64,000 nucleotides of DNA, taken from positions 2,254,501-2,318,500 of the forward strand of contig JAYMNP010000001.1 in assembly GCA_036941025.1 (NCBI GenBank), given 5' to 3'. Shown here in pieces: positions 46,194 to 54,417 of this stretch. Under the pieces are notes generated by a model, which saw only the letters and a list, made by a program, of their open reading frames with translations, had not been told where the DNA came from and did no database searches. The stretch's first letter is position 1; every line of letters begins with the position of its first letter. Origin of the DNA: Lachnospiraceae bacterium JLR.KK002. Its GTDB lineage: Bacteria; Bacillota; Clostridia; Lachnospirales; Lachnospiraceae. The position numbers were made by a program, and so were the translations under genes.

Positions 46194-46964
46194 CTATAAA
46201 ACTGTAATTATCTTTTCCATTGCAACTACCGTAATCAATATGGCCAGCTCGCAAATCTGCAGAAACCATCCGGCCAGGTCCCCGGTGATTCCTCCGAATT
46301 TCTTCAGGGACATGCGGTAATACCAGAAGAATACCAGTCCGGATACTGCAAGTACTGCAAGTCCGAAATACAGATTTATCCACAACATAAGGAGCAAAAC
46401 TGCCCCTGTCTGCGCCAGCAGTGCAGCCTGCGCCTTTTTTTTCTCCGCTTTCTCCGCAAACATGGAAACCAGCCCGCTGCTTTTAGCACAGGGAAAGGCG
46501 GTGACTCCATAACCGCTGAGACACCGGCTGAGAAAAAATCCCAGAGACACCAGGGGGATTCCCTGTTTTCCCAGCTCCGTTGCAAACCCAAACCAGGTGA
46601 GAAAATACAGACACCCGGCAATTACTGCAAATGCTCCTGCGTGAGAGTCTTTTAAAATCTCAAGGCGCCGCTCTCTGGGCTGCCAGGAGCTCAGCGCGTC
46701 CATGGTATCCAGAAATCCGTCCACATGGATTCCCCCGGTAACAAGAACCGGAATCACCGTCAGAATCACCCCGTACAGGATCTGTCCCACCGGGATAGCC
46801 GGCCCATAACTTCCCCACAGGTAAAAGCACAGGCCGCTGACCGCACCCACCCAGGGGAAAAAACACATTACATATTTCATATTTTCCTGCTCCCATTCCA
46901 CCCTGGGCATGGGAACCTTGGAATACATGGCAAAGGCAATGATAAAGCCTTTCAGATATTTCAT
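46194..46964 (-). CDS. cobS: Adenosylcobinamide-GDP ribazoletransferase (cobalamin synthase)
   Basis: An integral membrane enzyme joining adenosylcobinamide-GDP and alpha-ribazole (phosphate), the last assembly step of cobamides. In 256 residues, GGIHVDGFLDTMDALSSW carries the conserved metal-binding acidic motif and LKDSHAGAFAVIAGCLYFL the next block. About six helices are seen. It overlaps cobU by four bases (ATGA), so the two are translationally coupled. Confidence 0.95.
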   Translation of the reverse strand: MKYLKGFIIAFAMYSKVPMPRVEWEQENMKYVMCFFPWVGAVSGLCFYLWGSYGPAIPVGQILYGVILTVIPVLVTGGIHVDGFLDTMDALSSWQPRERRLEILKDSHAGAFAVIAGCLYFLTWFGFATELGKQGIPLVSLGFFLSRCLSGYGVTAFPCAKSSGLVSMFAEKAEKKKAQAALLAQTGAVLLLMLWINLYFGLAVLAVSGLVFFWYYRMSLKKFGGITGDLAGWFLQICELAILITVVAMEKIITVL

Positions 46965-47539
46965 AACAATCCCCCTTTTGTCCCGTCATCTGACGTATTC
47001 CGGCGTTCCTGAAAATCCGCTTTCCATTCTATTGGGATTCCGCAGATTACTTCTACCACACGATCCGCCATTGTTCCCAGACGCCCATGGATTTCTGCCA
47101 TCTGTTCCAGATATTCCATGGTTGTGCTGTCGTATTCCACCCCATCCTCAAATACATTGTTGCCCACAATAACCAGGTGACGGGCATGTTCGGCCAGATG
47201 AAGGATTCCCTGCCAGATTCTTTCTGCTGCAGATTCTTTCCTGCAGTTTTCAGAAAACATTTCATTAGCAGTCAGATTTGACAGACATTCCAGCAATATA
47301 ATCTCATGCTCTTTCACGGGCAGCTCTTCCAGACCGGTATAACACTCCCTGGTCTCAAATCCTTTTCCGGCCCGCTGTTTCCGATGGCGGCGAATCCGGG
47401 CCTGGCTCTCCTCATCCCCCGGCTTCATGGTGGCAACATAGACCAGCCGGTCTCCTTCCTGCTTCCTGAAAGACACTGCAAGATTCTCCGCATATTCTGA
47501 TTTTCCGCTGCCGCTGCCGCCGATTACAAAAACTACCAT
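46961..47539 (-). CDS. cobU: Adenosylcobinamide kinase/guanylyltransferase
   Basis: Bifunctional: phosphorylates adenosylcobinamide and transfers GMP to it. The 192 residues have the P-loop IGGSGSGKSEYAENLA, RIRRHRKQRAGKGFETRE with the guanylylated His, LLECLSNLTANEMF, and VGNNVFEDGVEYDSTTMEYL and GRLGTMADRVVEV near the end. It is complete, unlike the short paralogue at 45790. The cobamide run is cut upstream of this gene by the conflict-system block at 47.6-51.4 kb. Confidence 0.95.
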   Translation of the reverse strand: MVVFVIGGSGSGKSEYAENLAVSFRKQEGDRLVYVATMKPGDEESQARIRRHRKQRAGKGFETRECYTGLEELPVKEHEIILLECLSNLTANEMFSENCRKESAAERIWQGILHLAEHARHLVIVGNNVFEDGVEYDSTTMEYLEQMAEIHGRLGTMADRVVEVICGIPIEWKADFQERRNTSDDGTKGGLL

Positions 47540-47641
47540 TTCCCGCCTCCTGTCTGTCGTTTTCTTTTAAAAGTCGGTTACTGTCTTTGCAGCACAGTTT
47601 CCGCCTCAATGGTATTACCAGATTCCCACAAGAATCATTTT

Positions 47642-48340
47642 TTATCCCTCTTCCATTTCTTTTAGTGATATTCCCTTTTTATTCTTCCATGCATTCCTGC
47701 CATTAATACTATATCCTACAACTATTGCTGCTGCAAGTGAAGGGCTCGTAAATGCCCAATCCTGAGTAAAAGTAAAATTTTCATCAATAATACCTTTATC
47801 AAATAATAACTGTCGTTTATTTATAACAGACTTTGATAAAGATGTTGCCACATTATCAGCAACTTTAGAACCTTTCAACACTGCAAAACCTTCTGAAATT
47901 GGTTTGCCACTCGCCCTGGTTCCAGAACGGTCCTGTAAAATGTAAAGAATTTCTTTCTCATCACTTTTTCTCTTTATAGACGGTTCTAAAATTTTATGTC
48001 CCAGTACCCCTAAAATCAACCGCATATTATCAATGAATTCATCCATTTCTGCACGATCCATTTCAGATACTGATGCTTCTGCAGGCACATTACTGTTTAC
48101 CACCTCGTATCTTTTAGATTCTTTCGCCAAAATATAAAGATGATTTTCCAAATATTTTATATGTGCTTTGTTCAAATTATTATCTTTGCTAATAAACACT
48201 ATGCACTCTGTCCAGAAATCTTTTTCAGAAAGATGTTGTTTAAGCCTGTTAAAAATATTTTCAGCCTCTCCTATATAAACCTGTTCTTCATCTGTTTCAT
48301 CATTGCGCCCAAATAAAAAATACACACCCGTATTTCTCAA
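47642..48340 (-). CDS. GIY-YIG nuclease-like protein with DUF4357 (5' end frameshifted)
   Basis: 232 residues readable from a TTG. The GIY-YIG motifs are GVYFLFG and VYIGEAENIFNRLKQH, followed by a helix with AHIKYLENHLYILAKE. The C-terminal part (about 150-232) with AVLKGSKVADN and TSPSLAAAIVVGYSINGRNAW fits DUF4357. The coding sense continues upstream in the same frame (WTGKAYKIPRTYINQ) and, after a one-base shift in an A run, in another frame. The TTG has no ribosome binding site, so the original protein was longer. It sits directly behind the ABC-3C ATPase gene and shares its AT-rich composition, consistent with an accessory nuclease of that system. Confidence 0.72.
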   Translation of the reverse strand: MRNTGVYFLFGRNDETDEEQVYIGEAENIFNRLKQHLSEKDFWTECIVFISKDNNLNKAHIKYLENHLYILAKESKRYEVVNSNVPAEASVSEMDRAEMDEFIDNMRLILGVLGHKILEPSIKRKSDEKEILYILQDRSGTRASGKPISEGFAVLKGSKVADNVATSLSKSVINKRQLLFDKGIIDENFTFTQDWAFTSPSLAAAIVVGYSINGRNAWKNKKGISLKEMEEG

Positions 48341-48477
48341 ATCATCTCTATCTGTACATTGATTAATATATGTACGGGGAATTTTATATGCCTTACCCGT
48401 CCAAATTTTTTAATATCATAACCTGCCTGCTTTTTAAACCCCGCAAATTCGATGGGTTTAACAGTTTTCCACAAAAT
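48341..48477 (-). pseudogene. Frameshifted 5' part of the GIY-YIG gene
   Basis: On the minus strand the frame reading VKPIEFAGFKKQAGYDIKK runs into six A (plus-strand T run 48406-48411). Adding one A joins it to IWTGKAYKIPRTYINQ and the GIY-YIG domain. Upstream codons reach the ATPase stop at 48480 with only TTG candidates as start. Confidence 0.6.
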
Positions 48478-48479
48478 GT

Positions 48480-50210
48480 TCAAAAGCTCTGACTATTTTC
48501 AATTCTGAATAATTTTTCCTGCTGCGAAAGTTCTATTGCAATATGTGCCTTATCCAGCACAGCCACTGGTAATTTATCTTTTAATATAGAAATTACTAAC
48601 TGAATATTTTTATTTTGTACAAATTCTGCAACCTTAATTAATTGATTATCATGCATAAGTTCTTTCTTATCATTGAGTAAAAAATGTAAACACGGAAGTT
48701 GTTCCTTATCAGCAAACAATAAATATGCCAAATCAAAACATAAAATTTCTCCCTGTTTTTTACCAGAACTCATATTAGCATTAAAGGCATTAAATTTATA
48801 AAATTGCTGTTCCTTTTTGTTTGTTTCTTTTTTAAACGTAAGTGCATATTTTTCTCCATATAATTCCTGTGAAATATTAGAAAATATTTTATTAAACTTT
48901 TTAACCTGTTCCTTTAACAGAATTTCAAAATCTCCTGAAAAAAGATAATTATCTATATCATCAATTTGCTCATTAAGTGTATTGATATTTTCTTCAACTT
49001 CATTTAATTGAGAAATTATGCTTTCATACTCACCTTTAATTCTATATTTCTCATTCAATTCAAAAATAATTTTTTCTAATTCTTCAAAAGAATCTCCTTT
49101 GGCAACTTCATCTGTCAATTCTTTTTCTTTCTTTAATAACAGAGATAATTCCTCCTGTGAATCTTTCAGCTTCCGTATTAATTCAGGCAAATCCTTAGAA
49201 ATATACTTTATCTTTTCTATTACCATATTATTGTGAAAAGCGACTAAATCCTCAAATGTTTTTTGGACACCGGAAATGTTTTTCGTCACTTCTTCATATA
49301 ACAATCTTAATTGTTGCAAATCAATATTCGAAATACTCTGTTCTAAATCTCTCTGAGATTCTTCTATCAAATTCTTACGGATTTCGAGTTTACTGATTAA
49401 TGCACTTGTTCTATTAATATTATATTTAACAATATTAAGTTGCTCCAAATCTTCTTCTAATGTTTCATTTAAATTAAAGGATGCCTTTTTTTTATTAAGA
49501 ATATCAATTTCATCATCAACCAAATCTAATGCTATTTCATAAGTTGTTTTTGTTTGCTTTTTCTCTAAACGTTCTCTAAATGTATTTTCCTGATTGATTT
49601 TAGTAACCAGTGCCTGCTTTTTTGCTCCTTCATTAAAAGTACATCCCAGCAAATATAAATATAATGTTTCATATTCTACATCCGAAGTAAATTTATCCAA
49701 TGTTTTTAAGGTATTATTTATGCTATTATCTTTATAGCGGATATTATGAGATATAATTTGTCTGAAAGTAGGTTTTTCGACATCTTTATCTGGCATTATA
49801 TTTTTTTCCAGTTCGTCTTCAAAATCTTTATCCGGAACAGTTTTGCCATTAATCTTTCTAACAGCCTTTTTTCGCTGCAAAAAATTCCTCTCAATTACTA
49901 ATTGTTTTGCCTTTGAATCATTTAAGTTTTCAGTTAAAATAAGTTTAATTTCTATTTTCTTATCAACCAGAAAATTTTTCACAACATCATAAGTCTCTTT
50001 CTTATTCTCTGTATCTGTATAAATTATACTTCCTTTCGCCCCCAGGCAAAAATCAACCAATTTTAAGACCGTTGTTTTTCCAACGTTATTTCCCGTTGAT
50101 TTAGTATCACCAACCGGGGTATCATCAATAATTAAATTTAGTCCGGAGCAAAAGTCTATCTCCCGAATAATCTCAGACGAACTTGAAATGATAAGTTTTT
50201 TTATAAACAT
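48480..50210 (-). CDS. ABC-3C system ATPase (DUF2326, SMC-like)
   Basis: 576 residues. Walker A is GNNVGKTT (40-47) in a typical SMC/RecN head start (KLIISSSSEIIREIDFCSGL). A coiled coil spans about 200-430 with a break near 285-310. The C-terminal half of the head has a signature-like NMSSGKKQGEILCFDLAYLL. The Walker B acid is not obvious in LPCLHFLLNDKKELM, as is common in DUF2326. This is the ATPase of ABC-three-component systems, thought to drive nucleoprotein remodelling in anti-phage conflict. The gene overlaps the middle component by 10 bp. Composition is much more AT-rich than the flanking cobamide genes. Confidence 0.86.
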   Translation of the reverse strand: MFIKKLIISSSSEIIREIDFCSGLNLIIDDTPVGDTKSTGNNVGKTTVLKLVDFCLGAKGSIIYTDTENKKETYDVVKNFLVDKKIEIKLILTENLNDSKAKQLVIERNFLQRKKAVRKINGKTVPDKDFEDELEKNIMPDKDVEKPTFRQIISHNIRYKDNSINNTLKTLDKFTSDVEYETLYLYLLGCTFNEGAKKQALVTKINQENTFRERLEKKQTKTTYEIALDLVDDEIDILNKKKASFNLNETLEEDLEQLNIVKYNINRTSALISKLEIRKNLIEESQRDLEQSISNIDLQQLRLLYEEVTKNISGVQKTFEDLVAFHNNMVIEKIKYISKDLPELIRKLKDSQEELSLLLKKEKELTDEVAKGDSFEELEKIIFELNEKYRIKGEYESIISQLNEVEENINTLNEQIDDIDNYLFSGDFEILLKEQVKKFNKIFSNISQELYGEKYALTFKKETNKKEQQFYKFNAFNANMSSGKKQGEILCFDLAYLLFADKEQLPCLHFLLNDKKELMHDNQLIKVAEFVQNKNIQLVISILKDKLPVAVLDKAHIAIELSQQEKLFRIENSQSF

Positions 50211-50428
50211 AATTGAATATACCCCCTTTCATTCATTTTAGCCACTTCAATTAAATATAGCCAATCAAGACATAACATAAAAGTTGGAAAAGACATTTCT
50301 TTTTTAACTTTTACATTCTGATACAAATCCATAATTGTCTGATTATCCATTTTCTTCAACTCTTCAAGAACAAATGAGCCATTATAATATATACTCAATT
50401 CAGGATGTATATTGTCAGGTAGCAACAT
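50201..50428 (-). CDS. ABC-3C middle component (MC6-like)
   Basis: 75 residues from the ATG at 50428, which has GGAGGG upstream. It opens MLLPDNIHPELSIYYNG and continues with VLEELKKMDNQTIMDLYQ and LCLDWLYLIEVAKM, a winged-helix-like pattern seen in the small middle components that link the SMEK protein with the ATPase. It overlaps the SMEK gene by 14 bp and the ATPase gene by 10, the compact order expected of a three-part complex. The subclass assignment is from the MLLPD opening and length and is tentative. Confidence 0.78.
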   Translation of the reverse strand: MLLPDNIHPELSIYYNGSFVLEELKKMDNQTIMDLYQNVKVKKEMSFPTFMLCLDWLYLIEVAKMNERGYIQLCL

Positions 50429-51386
50429 GATTATATCCCTCCGGATTCTTAAATATCTTACAACGAATAAATGCATCCACAACTAAAACCGAGACACACA
50501 TTTCCAATTCTTCATAAGGAATTTCCACATAATTTTTACTATTCATTATCAGCTCAATCAGATTGTCTATAATAGAAAAAAACATCTCATATGGTTCTAC
50601 ATTTTCCCCGGATAATTTAACATACTGTTTTCGAATAACTGCCAGAACAGAAAGACTTTTATTTGCACCTTGTCTGTCAAATTCTTTATACTTTTCGTCT
50701 AATCTACTATAATAAATTTTATAATCGTCTATGGTAGGCTGAACAGCCAATAAATCATTAAACTCTATTTTTCTCAATATTTCAAATGAATTTATTTCTG
50801 GTGAATCAACTATACCTGACAAATCTTCCTGAGATAATATATTGATAACAGATGCCAGATTAGAATCAACCTTAACTATATCAACAAAACTTCCCAGCTC
50901 ATCTTTTAAAAAATCATACAATCTTCGTTGCGCACTAATCTGCATATTCAAAACAATATTCAACAATGATTTAATATCATATATATCGTTCAACGGCGAA
51001 AAGATGACTTTGTATGGATTCGTAAACGAATGCGCCCGTAATTTATCAGCCTCTCCTGAAATTGCAATAAATTTAAAATTAAATCCAGAATAATCTTTAA
51101 AACTCTTTTTAGCTAAAGAGTTTTCAATCTTTTGTTTGGAAGAAGTAGCTGAAACCTGAACAAGAACTTTGTTTTTATTATCAATCAAATCTATTCCCTC
51201 TGTATTTTGGCTGATAGCATTAATATTTCTTAACTCATATCCCAACAAGTGGTTCATAAGCTCAGCAAAAAATGTCTCAGAATAAATATTTAAATCCAGT
51301 AGATTTATTTTACCTCTACTTTTTATGCGATACGATAATATATTTAGTTTTTCTTCTATGTAGTTAAAATAATTACTACGGTTCAT
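50415..51386 (-). CDS. ABC-3C system SMEK-domain protein
   Basis: 323 residues with GGAGGAGGGG five bases before the ATG. The N-terminal helical segment (YFNYIEEKLNILSYRI) and the following GIDLIDNKNKVLVQVSATSS (64-83) with KQKIENSL correspond to the SMEK domain and its restriction-endonuclease-like D-x(n)-Q-V core. The rest is helical with no further motif recognised. In ABC-3C systems this component is thought to recognise the target or act as effector. First gene of the block; a 10-bp tandem repeat lies 41-80 bp upstream. Confidence 0.84.
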   Translation of the reverse strand: MNRSNYFNYIEEKLNILSYRIKSRGKINLLDLNIYSETFFAELMNHLLGYELRNINAISQNTEGIDLIDNKNKVLVQVSATSSKQKIENSLAKKSFKDYSGFNFKFIAISGEADKLRAHSFTNPYKVIFSPLNDIYDIKSLLNIVLNMQISAQRRLYDFLKDELGSFVDIVKVDSNLASVINILSQEDLSGIVDSPEINSFEILRKIEFNDLLAVQPTIDDYKIYYSRLDEKYKEFDRQGANKSLSVLAVIRKQYVKLSGENVEPYEMFFSIIDNLIELIMNSKNYVEIPYEELEMCVSVLVVDAFIRCKIFKNPEGYNHVAT

Positions 51387-51426
51387 TTCAGCCCCTCCTC
51401 CTTTTCTTCATCCTGAATAATTACTC

Positions 51427-51466
51427 CAAAATGCTTCAAAATACTTCAAAATGCTTCAAAATATTT
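51427..51466. repeat. Four 10-bp tandem repeats upstream of the ABC-3C genes
   Basis: Four head-to-tail units CAAAATGCTT, CAAAATACTT, CAAAATGCTT, CAAAATATTT. The 10-bp period equals one helical turn, so a protein could bind all units on one face. The array overlaps the end of the 38-codon ORF and lies upstream of the SMEK gene ribosome binding site, a place suited to an operator. Alternatively it is simple slippage. Confidence 0.8.
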
Positions 51467-51562
51467 CAACACCTCCTTTATCGCTTCCACTTTCTCCTCT
51501 GTCAGATGTTCTCCCAGCTGTTTCAATTCCTCTGCCGCATCAGGAGCATCATACATCAGCAT
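51446..51562 (-). CDS. Possible 38-residue peptide between cobT and the ABC-3C genes
   Basis: The ATG is three bases after the cobT stop. The peptide reads MLMYDAPDAAEELKQLGEHL then TEEKVEAIKEVLKYFEAF, an acidic amphipathic helix with good coding character. It ends inside the tandem repeat. It has no own ribosome binding site, so it would depend on coupling to cobT. It may be a genuine small protein, or the broken end of a gene that was cut when the AT-rich block arrived. Function unknown. Confidence 0.4.
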   Translation of the reverse strand: MLMYDAPDAAEELKQLGEHLTEEKVEAIKEVLKYFEAF

Positions 51563-51565
51563 TCT

Positions 51566-52618
51566 TTAGTCCAGCGGTACATATTCTTCCACCTGAATCT
51601 GGGAAAAGGTACTCATTTTCTCATAAATATCCAGTCCCATATCAAGCAGTGGGAACAATGCCACTGCTCCGGTCCCCTCTCCCAGGCACATATCGCATAT
51701 CAGACTGGGGGATTTCCCAATGGCTTCCAGTATGGCTGCTCCGGCCGGCTCTTTGGAAACATGAGATGCAATCATATAGTCCCCCGCCAGAGCACTGAAA
51801 CGTGTTGCCAGCAATGCCGCCACTGCGGAAATAAACCCGTCCACAATCACTGGCATTCCAAAGGCAGCTCCGCCCAGATAAATTCCCGTAAGCCCTGCCA
51901 GATCCAGTCCGCCCACTTTGGCCAGTACATCCAGTGGATCCTGGGGACTGGGCTTATGCAATGCAATGGCGTTCTGAATCACCTGAATCTTTTTATGCAG
52001 GCCTGCTGTGGTAAGGCCTGCGCCCCGTCCGGTCATCTCCTCCACCGGTCTTTCCAGCAGAACGCTGGCCACTGCGCTGCTGGTGGTGGTATTTCCGATT
52101 CCCATTTCTCCGGTGGCCATGATATCGTACCCCTTGTCTTTCAGCTCTTTTGCCAGATTAATCCCCACTTCCACGCCCTGAAGTGCTTCTTCCCTGGTCA
52201 TTGCCGGTTCCACCGCCATATTTCTGGTACCATAGGCAATCTTTCGTTTTTCCACTCTGGGCGTATCCACTACCATTCCTATGTCAATGGGAAAAATGTC
52301 TGTTCCGGTATCTTTACACATAATGGCAGCGCAGGATTTTACATCCAGAAAATTCTCCGCCACAATAGCGGTAACTTCCTGCCCGGTCTGAGTCACACCT
52401 TCTGCCACTACGCCGTTATCCGCGCACATCACCACCAGAGCCTTTTTTCCAAGATGAATCTGCCCGGTTCGCTGCATTCCTGCAATCTGTATCAGGTTGC
52501 TTTCCAGCTTTCCCAGACTTTTTAAAGGTTTCGCAATACTGTCCCACCGCTTTTCACAGGCAAGACATGCTTCCCCATCTAAAGGACGGATTTGTTCCAG
52601 ACATTCTTCTAATTTCAT
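51566..52618 (-). CDS. cobT: Nicotinate-nucleotide:dimethylbenzimidazole phosphoribosyltransferase
   Basis: Activates the lower-ligand base of cobamides by forming alpha-ribazole phosphate. The 350 residues match CobT: VVMCADNGVVAEGVTQTGQE, EMGIGNTTTSSAVASVLL, GRGAGLT, AFGMPVIVDGFISAVAALLA and the C-terminal CLGEGTGAVALFPLLDM with the catalytic glutamate. Anaerobes often use bases other than dimethylbenzimidazole with this enzyme. It lies between cbiA (across repeat copy D) and the ABC-3C block. Confidence 0.95.
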   Translation of the reverse strand: MKLEECLEQIRPLDGEACLACEKRWDSIAKPLKSLGKLESNLIQIAGMQRTGQIHLGKKALVVMCADNGVVAEGVTQTGQEVTAIVAENFLDVKSCAAIMCKDTGTDIFPIDIGMVVDTPRVEKRKIAYGTRNMAVEPAMTREEALQGVEVGINLAKELKDKGYDIMATGEMGIGNTTTSSAVASVLLERPVEEMTGRGAGLTTAGLHKKIQVIQNAIALHKPSPQDPLDVLAKVGGLDLAGLTGIYLGGAAFGMPVIVDGFISAVAALLATRFSALAGDYMIASHVSKEPAGAAILEAIGKSPSLICDMCLGEGTGAVALFPLLDMGLDIYEKMSTFSQIQVEEYVPLD

Positions 52619-52652
52619 AGTTCTTCTTTCCTTTCGTACATTACATTCTGTT

Positions 52653-52938
52653 CAGACAATTGCGAAACAATAAGATTATCAAAATTTCATGTACAATTAC
52701 TACACTTCTTCTTAAATATTTTCATCATACAAAAGACCGAAATGCCAGACGCACCAGACATTTCAGCAAGCCTCTGAATACAAAGAATCATGTTCAGCAG
52801 AGGCCTTCATGCCTCTTTGAGTCTTGCTTCCATGGTGCTGAAATGCATTTCTCACCTTTTGCATGAAAAAATATTTATATTCAAATCATCTGAATTGTAC
52901 ATGAAATCAGCACAATTATTGAGTTTCACAATTATCTG
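52653..52938. repeat. Fold-back MITE-like element, copy D (286 bp)
   Basis: Same length and end sequences as copies A and C (CAGACAATTGCGAAAC ... GAGTTTCACAATTATCTG). ATTACATTCTGT (52640-52651) and ATTACCTTCTGT (52939-52950) flank it, a 12-bp near-direct repeat with one mismatch. Its right terminus contributes the last two codons of cbiA on the minus strand. It separates cbiA from cobT in the cobamide run. Confidence 0.87.
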
Positions 52939-54407
52939 ATTACCTTCTGTGATACTTCGTCCATTCTTCCGGCATACTCTCTGCATTTCTGTAAAAATCT
53001 CCGGATAAACCGGGGACTGGAATAATAATAGAGATGAGGAAATCCCGCCGCATACCCTGGGCCTCCCTGAATGCAGTCCCATTCCCGGCTGCCGAAAGGC
53101 TTTTTCCCGTGGCAGGCATTTCCGTTTTCCGTGCAGTCAAAATAATGGAATTCATGGCCTTTTATGGATTCCCCCGGCTGCAAAAGCAGATGTTCTTCTC
53201 TGGCAGTCAGAGTAAGATACCCAAAACGCCCCAATTTTCCTGTGGGATATGCTTTTCCCTGAAAAACCCCCGCCATAGGCCACAGGTTTCCTTCTGAATC
53301 CTCCATGGATTCCTGCAGATACATAAAGCCTCCGCACTCTGCCAGAAAGGGCATACCGCCTTTTAACTGAGCGGAAATCTCAAGGCGCATTTCCTGATTG
53401 CCGCTTAACTTTGCCATATGCAGTTCCGGATAGCCTCCGTAAAAAATCATACCCTGCAGATGCTCCGGCAAAGTTCTGTCGTGAAGGGGGGAGAAAAATA
53501 CCGGTTCTGCTCCCAGTTCCCTCAGCAATTCCAGATTTTCCTCATAGCAGAAGCAAAACGCTTCGTCCCTTGCGATGCCGATGCGGAGCCTTATCTCAGA
53601 ATAAGAACAGGTGTTCTGTATTCCTGAAGATTCCGCACCTGGCTCTGCTTTCTCCGGATTTTCCAGCTCCGAACCGTTCTCCCCGCACAGGCTCTCCGGC
53701 TTTGTTACATCCAGCTCTCCGGCAGTCCGTGCACACGTAAGGATTTTTTCCAAATCCAGGGTTTCCTCCAGCATCCCGGCAAAATGCTGCAGTTTTTCCT
53801 GAAATCCTTCCACCTCCTCTGGCATGACAAGGCCCAGATGGCGGCTTTCCAGTGTCAGTTCCGGACATTTCGGCACATAGCCGAATACGGATACCGGCAG
53901 GGTCTTTTCAATTTCCTGTCTGAGCAGGGAATAAGAAGATGATGATACCTGATTTAAAATAACTCCGGCTATATTGCTGTCTCGCCGAAATCCCAGAAAT
54001 CCCTGTATCAGGGAGACCACCGAAAGGCTCATGCCTCTGGCATTCACCACAAGAATCACCGGCGTATCCGTAACTTTTGCCAGTTCATAAGAAGACGCAG
54101 TGGTTGTCACGCCTCCCGCTCCGTCGTAAAATCCCATTACCCCTTCCAGCAGGGCCATATCCCGCTGTGTCGCAGCTTTTCCAAGCAGATACCGGGTCAT
54201 GTCTGCTCCGGTAAAAAAGGTATCCAGGTTCCGGGCCGGAATCCCCAGCACTGTCCGGTGGAACATTGGGTCTATGTAATCCGGGCCGCATTTAAAGGAA
54301 GTAACCTTAAGGCCCCGGTTTGCAAAGGCCTGCAGCAGCCCGCAGGTAATCAGTGTTTTTCCGCTTCCGCTGGAGGGAGCGGCAATCATAATTCTCGGCA
54401 GTTTCAT
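52932..54407 (-). CDS. cbiA: Cobyrinate a,c-diamide synthase
   Basis: ATP- and glutamine-dependent amidation of cobyrinic acid side chains a and c. Start at the ATG at 54407 with AGGAGG four bases before it; 491 residues. N-terminal dethiobiotin-synthetase-like domain with APSSGSGKTLITCGLL and CGPDYIDPMFH; C-terminal glutamine amidotransferase domain with nucleophile Cys in PFLAECGGFMYLQ and KGHEFHYFDC. The stop codon and last Arg codon lie inside the terminus of repeat copy D, so the annotated tail (VSQKVIR) was partly created by the insertion. The unaltered core suggests activity is kept. Confidence 0.93.
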   Translation of the reverse strand: MKLPRIMIAAPSSGSGKTLITCGLLQAFANRGLKVTSFKCGPDYIDPMFHRTVLGIPARNLDTFFTGADMTRYLLGKAATQRDMALLEGVMGFYDGAGGVTTTASSYELAKVTDTPVILVVNARGMSLSVVSLIQGFLGFRRDSNIAGVILNQVSSSSYSLLRQEIEKTLPVSVFGYVPKCPELTLESRHLGLVMPEEVEGFQEKLQHFAGMLEETLDLEKILTCARTAGELDVTKPESLCGENGSELENPEKAEPGAESSGIQNTCSYSEIRLRIGIARDEAFCFCYEENLELLRELGAEPVFFSPLHDRTLPEHLQGMIFYGGYPELHMAKLSGNQEMRLEISAQLKGGMPFLAECGGFMYLQESMEDSEGNLWPMAGVFQGKAYPTGKLGRFGYLTLTAREEHLLLQPGESIKGHEFHYFDCTENGNACHGKKPFGSREWDCIQGGPGYAAGFPHLYYYSSPRFIRRFLQKCREYAGRMDEVSQKVIR

Positions 54408-54417
54408 GGTTCCTCCT

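Noticed and set aside
51427..51466. CRISPR array
   Set aside because: The repeats are 10 bp, directly adjacent and without spacers; no cas genes in the window.
51431..52525. 364-codon plus-strand ORF opposite cobT
   Set aside because: Covers conserved CobT motifs on the other strand and extends through the tandem repeat; no start signal.
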